From an uncultured Bacillota bacterium (lineage in GTDB: Bacteria; Bacillota; Dehalobacteriia; UBA7702), in NCBI GenBank assembly GCA_934702375.1, contig CAKUYE010000002.1, forward strand, positions 124,001 to 188,000: a stretch of 64,000 nt of DNA, read 5' to 3'. Each line of letters begins with the position of its first letter. The first letter of the stretch is position 1. A program made the position numbers and the translations under genes. Positions 42,668 to 50,814 of the stretch are shown here, one piece after another. Below the pieces are notes generated by a model. It searched no databases. It was not told the origin of the DNA and saw only the letters and a program-made list of their open reading frames with translations.

Positions 42668-42695
42668 AACATATCATTTTAACCGTGAGGTGTTT

Positions 42696-45272
42696 ATGAA
42701 TAAGGTCTTGCTGATTGACGGAAATAATATATTGCATCGTGCTTACCATGGTTTGCCGTTATTGAAAACGGAGGATGGACGTTACACCAATGCTGTCTAT
42801 GGCTTTCTGAAAATGATGGAGAAGATTCTGGAGCAGGAAACTCCGGATTACATCGGTATATGCTTTGATAAAGGAAAAAACACATTTCGTCATCGGGAAT
42901 ACCCGGCTTATAAAGCTCAGCGCAAGCCAACCGATCTTGAACTTGTGGAACAATTTTCGTTGATTCGCGAGGTATTGCTTCTAAATGGTTATCAGTGTCT
43001 GGAGTCGGATGAATTTGAGGCCGATGATATTATGGGTACCCTGGCAACAAAAGCCGCGGCAGAGGGGAAGGAAGCTGTAATTTTTTCCGGTGACCGTGAT
43101 CTGCTTCAAGTATTGGGAGATCATATTACGGTGGTTAGCGGTAAGAAAAAGCTGACAGACTTGGTGAAAGTAACAGCGGCTGATTTTAAAGAGAAATACG
43201 GCTTGGAGCCGATCCGTCTTGTGGATATGAAGGGGCTGATGGGTGATAGCTCTGATAACATCCCCGGAGTAAAGGGCGTTGGTGAAAAAACGGCGGTAAA
43301 GCTGTTGACACAGTACGGATCTTTGGAAAATCTTTATGAGCATATGGATGAGCTGCCAAAAAATAAAACACATGAAAAATTGGTGAATGATAAAGAGATG
43401 GCTTTTCTTTCCAAACATTTGGCCAAGATCATTACCGATGCTCCCCTTGAGGTCACTTGGGAGGATCTTATTCCGAAGGATAAAGATATTGATAAATTAA
43501 AAAAGCTTTACCGGGATTTGGAATTTCGCAGTCTTTTGGAAAATTTAGAAAAGGAACAGTTTTTTGCTTTGGAAGAAGATAACCTTTTTTCTATGGCAGC
43601 AAAAGAACGTCCCTTTGAAATTACTGTAATATCCGATGCCGGGGAGCTTCTTCAGGAATCGAAGGTGGCACTGTATTCTGTTGGGGAATATTTGTACCTT
43701 GCCGGGCGTGACTATCGATGCACGCGTTTGAGTTGGGAAACACAAAAAGATGATATCATCGCTTTGCTCACCGATGGCAAGATTCAAAAGCATTGCGCAA
43801 ATCTGAAAGACATCTATCACCATTGCCTTCGTTGGTCTGTAGCTGCAGACGGTATCGCAGATGCTTTGGAAATCCTGGCTTATTTAAATAACTCAGACGG
43901 CACATCTTATCAGCCGGATTCTTTGTGTCGCGACATTTTGAATTACGACACCTTTCTTTTTGACAATGATCGGCTTTATGCCGAAACCGCATTGATTTTT
44001 GATCTTTGCGAAGAGCTTCGTGCATCGTTAACTGAAAAAAACGGTATGGAGCTTTATCTTGATGTGGAATTACCGTTGGTGCTGGTTCTTGCATCCATGG
44101 AGCATGAAGGAATTCGTGTGGACAGAGATGCTTTGGCACAAATGTCAAAAGAGCTTGGTGCTCGTTTGGAAGAGATCGTTCAGCGGATCTACGCTGCTGC
44201 CGGAGAAAACTTTAATCTGAATTCTCCGCGGCAGATGTCTGTGATCCTTTTTGAAAAATTACAACTGCCACCGGGCAAGAAAACAAAAACGGGTTACTCC
44301 ACCAACAGTGAGGTTTTAGAAGGGCTGCGAGAGTTTCATCCGATCGTCAATGATATTTTGGAATATCGCACACTTTCCAAGCTGAAATCGACCTATAGCG
44401 ATGCTTTGGGAAAATTGATCTCTGTGGAAACGGGGCATATCCATACGAAGTTTTTGCAGACCGTAACGACAACGGGTCGTTTGTCCTCTGCGGATCCCAA
44501 TTTACAGAATATTCCCGTTCGCCTTGAGGAAGGACGAAAGATCCGCCGTGCTTTTGTTGCTGCGGATGAAGATCACGTTTTATTGGCGGCAGATTATTCT
44601 CAGATTGAGCTTCGGTTGCTGGCGCATTTTTCAGCTGACCCGGTTTTAATGCAGTCCTTTATTGACGGTGAAGATATTCATGCCCGCACTGCCGGTGAGA
44701 TTTTCGGAATTCCCACCGCGATGGTCACTCCGGATATGCGCCGTATTGCGAAAACGGTGAATTTTGGAATTATTTACGGTATGAGCAGCTATTCTTTGGG
44801 TAATGATCTTGGAGTGCCTCGCAACATCGCTCAGGCATATATCAATAGCTATTTTGGCCGTTATCCCAATGTAAAGCATTATCTGGATGAAACGATAGAA
44901 ATTGCCCGGGAAAAGGGGTACTCGGAAACTTTGATGGGACGCCGCCGCAATTTGCCGGATCTTCATCATAAGAATCATAATATTCGGGGGTTTGCGGAAC
45001 GAACTGCAATGAATACACCGCTGCAGGGCAGTGCTGCCGATATCATTAAGTTGGTTATGGTTAAATTATACCGGGCTTTGGAGGAGAATGGTTTTCAGAG
45101 CAAGATTATTCTTCAGGTACACGATGAACTGATTCTGGATTGTGTAAAAGAAGAACAGCCCGAGGTTCAAAAACTGTTAAAAGATATCATGGAACATACT
45201 GTGGATTTACGGGTACCGTTAACCGTTGATATGAAATGCGGCGCGGATTGGTATCATATGAATAAGATTTGA
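42696..45272 (+). CDS. polA: DNA polymerase I without proofreading residues
   Basis: Repair and Okazaki-fragment polymerase. In 858 residues: a 5'-3' exonuclease/flap domain (1-290, with VLLIDGNNILHRAYHG and the aspartates of FEADDIMGTLA), a central 3'-5' exonuclease-fold region (about 305-470) in which the usual DxE metal-binding residues are not seen, and the polymerase domain with LLAADYSQIELRLLAHFS near 630, RRIAKTVNFGIIYGMS and LQVHDELILD. Loss of proofreading is common in Bacillota PolA. The start at 42696 has GTGAGGTG upstream. Confidence 0.95.
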   Translation: MNKVLLIDGNNILHRAYHGLPLLKTEDGRYTNAVYGFLKMMEKILEQETPDYIGICFDKGKNTFRHREYPAYKAQRKPTDLELVEQFSLIREVLLLNGYQCLESDEFEADDIMGTLATKAAAEGKEAVIFSGDRDLLQVLGDHITVVSGKKKLTDLVKVTAADFKEKYGLEPIRLVDMKGLMGDSSDNIPGVKGVGEKTAVKLLTQYGSLENLYEHMDELPKNKTHEKLVNDKEMAFLSKHLAKIITDAPLEVTWEDLIPKDKDIDKLKKLYRDLEFRSLLENLEKEQFFALEEDNLFSMAAKERPFEITVISDAGELLQESKVALYSVGEYLYLAGRDYRCTRLSWETQKDDIIALLTDGKIQKHCANLKDIYHHCLRWSVAADGIADALEILAYLNNSDGTSYQPDSLCRDILNYDTFLFDNDRLYAETALIFDLCEELRASLTEKNGMELYLDVELPLVLVLASMEHEGIRVDRDALAQMSKELGARLEEIVQRIYAAAGENFNLNSPRQMSVILFEKLQLPPGKKTKTGYSTNSEVLEGLREFHPIVNDILEYRTLSKLKSTYSDALGKLISVETGHIHTKFLQTVTTTGRLSSADPNLQNIPVRLEEGRKIRRAFVAADEDHVLLAADYSQIELRLLAHFSADPVLMQSFIDGEDIHARTAGEIFGIPTAMVTPDMRRIAKTVNFGIIYGMSSYSLGNDLGVPRNIAQAYINSYFGRYPNVKHYLDETIEIAREKGYSETLMGRRRNLPDLHHKNHNIRGFAERTAMNTPLQGSAADIIKLVMVKLYRALEENGFQSKIILQVHDELILDCVKEEQPEVQKLLKDIMEHTVDLRVPLTVDMKCGADWYHMNKI

Positions 45273-45282
45273 GGGAAACATT

Positions 45283-46104
45283 ATGCCGGAATTACCGGAA
45301 GTCGAAACGGTTAAACGAAGTGTGGAAAGCAATATTTGCGGAAAAAAGATCCTCCGGGTAGAAGTGAACAATGAAGATGTTTTGGATGGTATCTCAAAGA
45401 AAGGCTTTATTACGCTTTTAGAAGGTCATAACATCGAAAAAATAGAGCGCAGGGGGAAGTATCTTATTTTTTGTTTGGAAGGCAAAAAAAGGCTTATTTT
45501 GCATCTGCGCATGACCGGTCAGCTGATTTGGTTTGGCCGTGATTTTACGATGGATCGTCATTGCCATGTGGTTGTCTCTTTTGAACAGGGTGGATTTTAT
45601 TATCGGGATGTTCGTCGGTTTGGTCGGTTTTGTTTGATCGGCTCCGGCGGAAAAACCGAGAATGGTTTAAAAACTTTGGGGTATGAGCCCTTTGATCCCG
45701 AGTTTACGGAAACATATTTGAAAAAAGGTCTTGCCGGTCGTCGTTCGTCGATCAAAAACCGGCTTTTAGATCAGCACTTTGTTGCCGGTATCGGGAATAT
45801 TTATGCCGATGAAATTCTATTTGCTGCCGGGATTCATCCGGAATTGCCGTGTAAGGATCTGACGGATAATCAAATTGCAGCGTTGAAAAAAGCTGCGATA
45901 AACGTTCTTGATGAAGCGATTCAATACCGTGGCACAACGTTTAGTGATTTTCGTGACGGCTATGGAGAAACCGGCGGTTATCAGGAGCATCTTGCCGTTT
46001 TTCATCGTGACGGGATGGCTTGTCCTGTTTGCGGTGCTGTGATTGAAAAAATAAAATGCGGTGGCAGAACAACATCTTTTTGCCCCCAATGCCAAAAGAG
46101 GTGA
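45283..46104 (+). CDS. mutM: Formamidopyrimidine-DNA glycosylase
   Basis: Removes 8-oxoguanine and Fapy lesions from DNA and nicks the abasic site. The 273-residue protein starts MPELPEVE, so Pro2 is the nucleophile and Glu3 the catalytic acid. The H2TH region (about 130-215) and a C-terminal zinc finger with CPVCG and CPQC are present. It lies 10 bases after polA, the usual polA-mutM-coaE order. Confidence 0.96.
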   Translation: MPELPEVETVKRSVESNICGKKILRVEVNNEDVLDGISKKGFITLLEGHNIEKIERRGKYLIFCLEGKKRLILHLRMTGQLIWFGRDFTMDRHCHVVVSFEQGGFYYRDVRRFGRFCLIGSGGKTENGLKTLGYEPFDPEFTETYLKKGLAGRRSSIKNRLLDQHFVAGIGNIYADEILFAAGIHPELPCKDLTDNQIAALKKAAINVLDEAIQYRGTTFSDFRDGYGETGGYQEHLAVFHRDGMACPVCGAVIEKIKCGGRTTSFCPQCQKR

Positions 46105-46115
46105 GTTTTGATGGG

Positions 46116-46703
46116 GTGATTGGCCTGACCGGAGGGATTGCCTGCGGGAAAACGTTAATATCCGATTACATGGCTTCCTATGGAGTCGATGTGATCGACG
46201 GAGATTTGATTTCCCGCCGTTTGTATCGTCCCGGGAGCGAACTGTTGGCAGAAATTGCCGATGCCTTTGGTGCCGAGGTTTTGTTTGCAGATGGAAATCT
46301 GAACCGGCGGCTTATGCGGGAAATTGTTTTTGCGGATGAAGATGCCCGGTACAGACTTAACCGTATTGTACAGCCGGCGATTCGTCATGCCATTACGACG
46401 GATCTTTTTCATTCAAAAAAGGATCATCAGTTTTTGGTCGTACCGTTGTTGATTGAAGGCGGATACATTGATCTTTGTGATGAAGTATGGGTTGTATTTG
46501 TACGTGAGGAAATCCAAATGGAGCGGTTGATGGCAAGAGACGGTATCGATGGAGAATTGGCTCGGGCAATGATTGATTCCCAAATGCCTTATGCGGTGAA
46601 AAAAAAATATGCGGATCGGGTTATTGATAATAACGGAACGCCTCGCGACACTTATCGACAGCTGCGAAAAAGTTTTTTGAAATTTCTCAAAAAAAACTAT
46701 TGA
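46116..46703 (+). CDS. coaE: Dephospho-CoA kinase
   Basis: Last step of coenzyme A synthesis. The P-loop IGLTGGIACGKT sits at the very N-terminus, as in all CoaE, when GTG 46116 is taken as start (195 residues); AGAGGTGAG lies 10 bases upstream and inside the mutM end. An in-frame ATG at 46089 would overlap mutM and add nine residues. The DGDLISR and RLMREIVF segments are also typical. Confidence 0.93.
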   Translation: MIGLTGGIACGKTLISDYMASYGVDVIDGDLISRRLYRPGSELLAEIADAFGAEVLFADGNLNRRLMREIVFADEDARYRLNRIVQPAIRHAITTDLFHSKKDHQFLVVPLLIEGGYIDLCDEVWVVFVREEIQMERLMARDGIDGELARAMIDSQMPYAVKKKYADRVIDNNGTPRDTYRQLRKSFLKFLKKNY

Positions 46704-46728
46704 TTTCTTCTGCAGACTCTGATATAAT
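46700..46728 (+). promoter_or_regulatory. Promoter of tRNA-Leu(GAG)
   Basis: TTGATT (46700-46705), a 17-base spacer and TATAAT (46723-46728); it overlaps the coaE stop. Confidence 0.85.
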
Positions 46729-46745
46729 GTCATTGTTGTCGAGAT

Positions 46746-46828
46746 GCGGCAGTGCTGGAATAGGCAGACAGGCACGTTTGAGGGGCGTGTGCGAGAGCGT
46801 ATGGGTTCAAGTCCCATTTGCCGCACCA
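46746..46828 (+). tRNA. tRNA-Leu (anticodon GAG)
   Basis: 83 bases with encoded CCA. Acceptor arms GCGGCAG and TTGCCGC pair with one G-T. Anticodon stem CACGT/GCGTG encloses TTGAGGG, anticodon GAG for CUC/CUU codons. A long variable arm supports leucine. Confidence 0.95.
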
Positions 46829-46831
46829 ACA

Positions 46832-46870
46832 AAAATCTCTTTTATCTTTCAGATGAAAGAGATTTTTTTA
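46832..46870 (+). terminator. Terminator after tRNA-Leu(GAG)
   Basis: AAATCTCTTT (46833-46842) pairs with AAAGAGATTT (46856-46865), followed by further T residues. Confidence 0.88.
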
Positions 46871-46970
46871 TATCCCAAACAATATCTTTGCAGAATTCCT
46901 TCCTTGAGACCTTTTTGGTACATCTCATATGATATGATAAGATCGAAAAGAGGAAAAGGAGGAACAATTC

Positions 46971-47077
46971 ATGAGTAAAAAACAAATGAATATGAGGCTA
47001 GCAGCTATTTTTCCGCCGTTAGAGAGGATCTGGTTATGAAATTTATTGATGAGGAAGAGGGGCTGCTGCAAATCTAA
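46971..47077 (+). pseudogene. Small gene split by a frame change at an A6 run
   Basis: An excellent AAGGAGG site (8 bases before ATG 46971) starts a frame that ends after 22 codons (stop 47037-47039). The -1 frame entered at the six-A run 46977-46982 is free of stops up to 47077 and would give a 35-residue acidic peptide (MSKKTNEYEA..., ending IDEEEGLLQI), which looks far more protein-like. One extra A would restore a single frame. A 13-codon ORF starting at 47036 (ATGA overlap) lies in that second frame. Either a sequencing or assembly error, slippage-dependent expression, or a decayed small gene. No homologue is recognised. Confidence 0.45.
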
Positions 47078-47099
47078 TCAAATAAAAACTGAGGTTATT

Positions 47100-48731
47100 A
47101 TGAAAATAGGTCTTATTGGTGTAAACAGTCAGTTTGTCCATAGCAATTTGGCAATCTATTATCTTCGTGAGGAGCTTCCCGATTCCTGGGAAGGAGAGCT
47201 TTGTGAATATAACCAAAATGAGCCGATCCTGAAGATCTTCTATGATATTATGGACCACGGTTTTGATGCCGTTGCTTTTTCCGTGTATCTTTGGAATAAA
47301 GAAACGGTGATCAAGTTGACCAAGCTGATTCGGGCGGCAAATAAGGATATGATCATTATTTTAGGCGGTCCGGAGCCAACCTATGGACCGAAGGCTTTTC
47401 CCGTATATGATTATATTGTTTACGGTGCTTTAGAGCCGGTGTGGGGCTGTCTCTTAGAACGGTTGGCTCAGGGGCAGGCAGCCGATGATCTTCCCGGTGT
47501 AAACGGAGAGATTGCTTTTGTCTCGGAATGGAAGTTTCCTTATCGTGAAGAGGATTTGCCTCGGCTGGAAAATAAATTGGTCTATTACGAATCCTCTCGG
47601 GGATGTCCCTATCATTGCGCATTTTGCCTTTCTTCCGCTGAAGACCGCACCGGTTTTTTGCCCCTGGAAAGAGTGGAGAAGGAACTTGATTTTTTCCTTA
47701 CCCATGATATTCCGGTGGTGAAATTTGTAGACCGTACCTTTAATGCTCCCAAAGAACGGGGGAAAGCGATTCTTCGCTATCTGTTGGCTCACTATAAGCC
47801 AGGTGTGACCTTTCATTTTGAGCTAAAAGGGGAACTTCTCGATGATGAGACCGTAGAACTTTTGACTTCTGCCCCTGCCGGTTTCTTTCAGGTAGAGATT
47901 GGGGTGCAGTCTTTAAATGAAACAACCTTGGCGGAAAGCCGCCGCCGCAACCATTGGGAGCAAACAAAGGGATATTATCGCCGTTTGATCGGGGCAGAAA
48001 ATGTTCATACCCATTTTGACTTGATTGCCGGTTTGCCTTATGAAGACCTTTCTTCTTTTGTTTTTGGATTTAATGAGGTAATGACAATCTACCCTCATTA
48101 TTTGCAGGTGGGATTCTTAAAGCTTTTACCCGGTACAAAGCTGGCTGCGGAGTGTGGGCTTCATGGTTATGCCGCGGAAGATTTTCCGCCTTATGAGATT
48201 GTATCGAATCGTTATCTTTCCGTGGCAGAGCTTGCCGGGCTGAAAAAGCTGGATCAATTTATGGATACCGTTTATAACAAGGGATTGTTGCGCCAGACCC
48301 TGCGCTATGCCATGAAGCTTCACGGTTTTGATACTTTTACTTTATTTATGGCTTTGGCAGAGAATACCGATGTTGTGAGGGTTCTGTCTGAAATTTGTCC
48401 TCGCAGTGCTTTTGCCTGGTCTTCTCTCGTTCGTCTGGATGGATTTCTTGTTGGCAATGGCGGTGATGTATCGGCAGAAGAGGAGAGAGATATCAATCGC
48501 TTTGTTCAGGATAAAGATGCTGTTGCTGAGGTCTTACCGCACTATGTGGATACTCCGCCCAGAGAGATCTATAAGCGCACCCGTTTGCTTCATTTTCCGG
48601 TGACCTTTTCCTTCGATGAAAAAGGGTTCGTTTTGGATGTTTCTCCGGGGGAAAGCAGGATTCTTCTTGATTATCGGGAAAAGGGACGTCGGAAACGAGG
48701 CAAAGGAAAGCCGATGATCTATTCCTTATAA
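47100..48731 (+). CDS. B12-binding domain radical SAM protein (DUF4080 type)
   Basis: A 543-residue protein with an N-terminal cobalamin-binding-like Rossmann domain (1-135), a radical SAM core whose cluster motif CPYHCAFC sits near residue 174, and a long C-terminal DUF4080-type region ending in a basic RGKGKP stretch. Close relatives are annotated B12-binding radical SAM methyltransferases without known substrate. GAGGT precedes the ATG at 47100; an upstream in-frame start at 47046 would overlap the small ORF region. The presence of cobS in the same window suits a B12 user. Confidence 0.85.
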   Translation: MKIGLIGVNSQFVHSNLAIYYLREELPDSWEGELCEYNQNEPILKIFYDIMDHGFDAVAFSVYLWNKETVIKLTKLIRAANKDMIIILGGPEPTYGPKAFPVYDYIVYGALEPVWGCLLERLAQGQAADDLPGVNGEIAFVSEWKFPYREEDLPRLENKLVYYESSRGCPYHCAFCLSSAEDRTGFLPLERVEKELDFFLTHDIPVVKFVDRTFNAPKERGKAILRYLLAHYKPGVTFHFELKGELLDDETVELLTSAPAGFFQVEIGVQSLNETTLAESRRRNHWEQTKGYYRRLIGAENVHTHFDLIAGLPYEDLSSFVFGFNEVMTIYPHYLQVGFLKLLPGTKLAAECGLHGYAAEDFPPYEIVSNRYLSVAELAGLKKLDQFMDTVYNKGLLRQTLRYAMKLHGFDTFTLFMALAENTDVVRVLSEICPRSAFAWSSLVRLDGFLVGNGGDVSAEEERDINRFVQDKDAVAEVLPHYVDTPPREIYKRTRLLHFPVTFSFDEKGFVLDVSPGESRILLDYREKGRRKRGKGKPMIYSL

Positions 48732-48787
48732 TGTAATCATTTTTGCTTTTTTTCTTTCAATTTCATAAGAATTTCGGCGTAGACACT

Positions 48788-48816
48788 TGTTATTTCATAG
48801 CTACTTTGATAAAATG
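48788..48816 (+). promoter_or_regulatory. Probable promoter of pduL
   Basis: A TTGTTA box and a TAAAAT box separated by 17 bases lie about 45 bases before the pduL start. Positions are approximate to 1-2 bases. Confidence 0.55.
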
Positions 48817-48860
48817 GTAGCGTGAAATAAAATGTGACTCGCGAAAGGAGTTAATGAAAA

Positions 48861-49478
48861 ATGGTAGATGTAGCAAACCTCAGAGAATTAAATTTTGATG
48901 ATTATGCAGACAAACAGGTTCCTGTTGGTATTTCCAACAAACATGTTCATGTCTGCCAGGCCGACTTGGAAAAACTCTTTGGTGAAGGTTATGAATTGAC
49001 TTCCAAAAAAGCTCTCAGCCAGCCCGGTCAGTTCGCTGCAGAAGAAAAAGTTGATGTTGTCGGCCCCAAAGGTACTTTGAAAGGTGTTCGTATTCTTGGG
49101 CCCGTACGTCCCGAAACTCAGGTTGAATTGGCTCAGACCGATGCCCGCGCCATCGGCGTAAACGCTCTTCTCAGAGAATCCGGCAAATTGGAAGGCACCG
49201 AAGGCTGCAAACTCGTTGGCCCCAAAGGTGAAGTTGAATTGGATAAAGGCTGCATCGTAGCTCATCTTCATATTCACTTCCATACCGATGAAGCTGCTAA
49301 AATGGGCATCAAAGACAAACAGATCCTTACCGTTATGGTTCGCGGTCAGAAAAACGTTGTTTTCGCCGATGTTATTGCCCGTGTTGGCGACAACATGAAA
49401 CTTGATTTCCACATTGATACCGACGAAGCCAATGCTGCATTGGTTAAAAACGGTGATGTTGCTGTTATCCTCGGTTAA
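48861..49478 (+). CDS. pduL: Phosphate propanoyltransferase, PduL family
   Basis: Converts acyl-CoA (acetyl- or propionyl-CoA) and phosphate to acyl phosphate, feeding acetate or propionate kinase. The 205-residue protein has the duplicated PTAC domain with GISNKHVHV (residues 23-31) and the zinc-ligand segment HLHIHFHTDEA (near 135). No microcompartment shell gene is nearby and no encapsulation peptide is evident, so it is probably the cytosolic EutD-independent phosphotransacylase. Codon use is strongly biased to a few codons, as in groEL, which suggests high expression. It is monocistronic: promoter upstream, strong terminator downstream. Confidence 0.92.
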   Translation: MVDVANLRELNFDDYADKQVPVGISNKHVHVCQADLEKLFGEGYELTSKKALSQPGQFAAEEKVDVVGPKGTLKGVRILGPVRPETQVELAQTDARAIGVNALLRESGKLEGTEGCKLVGPKGEVELDKGCIVAHLHIHFHTDEAAKMGIKDKQILTVMVRGQKNVVFADVIARVGDNMKLDFHIDTDEANAALVKNGDVAVILG

Positions 49479-49490
49479 TTTCAAAAATGA

Positions 49491-49530
49491 AAAAGAAGCC
49501 AGGACTCTGGGGAGACTTGGCTTCTTTTTT
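49491..49530. terminator. Bidirectional terminator between pduL and the DUF378 gene
   Basis: AAAAGAAGCCA (49491-49501) pairs with TGGCTTCTTTT (49518-49528), with T-rich exits on both strands. It serves pduL (+) and the convergent small gene (-). Confidence 0.88.
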
Positions 49531-49537
49531 TCTGATT

Positions 49538-49759
49538 TTAGTTTCCTTGTACGAGTTCGTGGTCGCTGGTGCGGTAAAAAAGCATCGTGATGCAATAAAG
49601 GCCGGAAATTCCGACAAGCGTATAGACGATGCGACTCATCAGCGATACCGCTCCACCGAAAATCGCGGCTACAAGGTCATACTGAAAAAGTCCGACCAAT
49701 CCCCAATTGAGACCGCCAATGATGAGAAGTGTAAGGAAAATTTTGTTTAGTACGTTCAT
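49538..49759 (-). CDS. DUF378 small membrane protein (YuzA-like)
   Basis: A 73-residue protein with two transmembrane helices (about 5-24 and 36-62) and the DUF378 signature GGLNWGLVGLF. AAAAGGAGG lies 9 bases before the start. The function of this widespread family is unknown. Confidence 0.87.
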   Translation of the reverse strand: MNVLNKIFLTLLIIGGLNWGLVGLFQYDLVAAIFGGAVSLMSRIVYTLVGISGLYCITMLFYRTSDHELVQGN

Positions 49760-49820
49760 GTGAAACCTCCTTTTCCAATATTTTAGCTGAATTGAAGAAA
49801 AATTATACGGAGATACCGGT

Positions 49821-50078
49821 ATGAAGCTATATTTCTGCTATATTTTACTGATGAGTATTATAACTTTTTTTCTGATGTTTTCCGATAAGCGAAGAGCAAT
49901 GTGCCACCGCCGGAGAATTCCTGAAAAAGTGTTATTTCTTTTCGCCTTTTTGGGCGGAGCATTCGGAGGTCTTTGCGGCATGTTTCTTTGTCGGCATAAA
50001 ACCCGACATCTTTCCTTTCGTATTTTACTACCGCTGTTTTTCCTTTTTCACTGTATCTTTTTTGTGTTATTGTTTTAA
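49821..50078 (+). CDS. DUF1294 membrane protein
   Basis: An 85-residue protein with three hydrophobic segments and the DUF1294 pattern SDKRRA...RIPE...LGGAFGG...RHKT. Function unknown. ACGGAG precedes the ATG. The following phosphoesterase gene begins 11 bases on and its ribosome-binding site overlaps this stop. Confidence 0.82.
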   Translation: MKLYFCYILLMSIITFFLMFSDKRRAMCHRRRIPEKVLFLFAFLGGAFGGLCGMFLCRHKTRHLSFRILLPLFFLFHCIFFVLLF

Positions 50079-50089
50079 GGAGGCCGCTT

Positions 50090-50812
50090 TTGAAAGTATA
50101 TGCCCTTGCGGATCTGCATCTTTCCCTTGACCGCCCCTTTGATTTAAAGGCATCGGAAACGTTCTCCGGAACAAAACCGATGGACATTTTTGGTACTCGT
50201 TGGGACGCCCATATTCGCAGAATCCATGAAAACTGGTGTGATGTTGTTACCGCAGATGATATCGTATTGGTGGCCGGAGATATTTCCTGGGCAATGACGC
50301 TTGCGGATGCCTGCTGGGATCTTGATTTCGTTGGCAGTTTGCCCGGACGCAAAATTATGATCCGAGGAAACCACGATTATTGGTGGCACAGTGTGAAAAA
50401 AATTCGGGAGCAGCTTGCTCCCGGTGTGGAGATCATACAAAATGATGCCGTGATTTTCGGTGATATTGCCATTTGCGGTACACGACTTTGGTCTTTGCCT
50501 GGTTCGGCGGATTTTGGAGAAGAAGATGTACCGATCTATCGCAGGGAATTGATTCGCCAGGAATTATCCTTGAAGGCTGCCGGCGGTCGTTCGGTGATTA
50601 ATATGAACCACTATATGCCGGTAAATCCCAAAGGAGATGAAAATGAATTAACGGAGCTTTTCTCCCGATATCATGTATGTGTAGAGGTTTACGGTCATCT
50701 CCATGATAAAAGCCATGCCATCGCCGTGGAAGGCGAAAAGCATGGCGTTACATACGTTTTGACCAGTGCGGATTATCTTGATTTTACACCGCGTTTTATT
50801 TGTGAGATCTGA
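50090..50812 (+). CDS. Calcineurin-like metallophosphoesterase
   Basis: A 240-residue predicted phosphohydrolase. The metal motifs are LADLHLS (residues 6-12), VAGDISWA near 64, RGNHDYWW near 92, MNHYMP near 168 and YGHLHDKSH near 202. Start TTG at 50090 with AAGGAGG upstream. The substrate is unknown; it belongs to the stand-alone bacterial group that is usually annotated only as metallophosphoesterase. Confidence 0.87.
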   Translation: MKVYALADLHLSLDRPFDLKASETFSGTKPMDIFGTRWDAHIRRIHENWCDVVTADDIVLVAGDISWAMTLADACWDLDFVGSLPGRKIMIRGNHDYWWHSVKKIREQLAPGVEIIQNDAVIFGDIAICGTRLWSLPGSADFGEEDVPIYRRELIRQELSLKAAGGRSVINMNHYMPVNPKGDENELTELFSRYHVCVEVYGHLHDKSHAIAVEGEKHGVTYVLTSADYLDFTPRFICEI

Positions 50813-50814
50813 TT

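Noticed and set aside
46056..46104. A long overlap or fusion of mutM and coaE
   Set aside because: The extended coaE frame from 46056 has no ribosome-binding site and no family support; GTG 46116 gives a normal CoaE N-terminus after the mutM stop.
48732..49540. A bacterial microcompartment locus around pduL
   Set aside because: No shell protein or diol/ethanolamine enzyme gene is nearby; flanking genes are unrelated.
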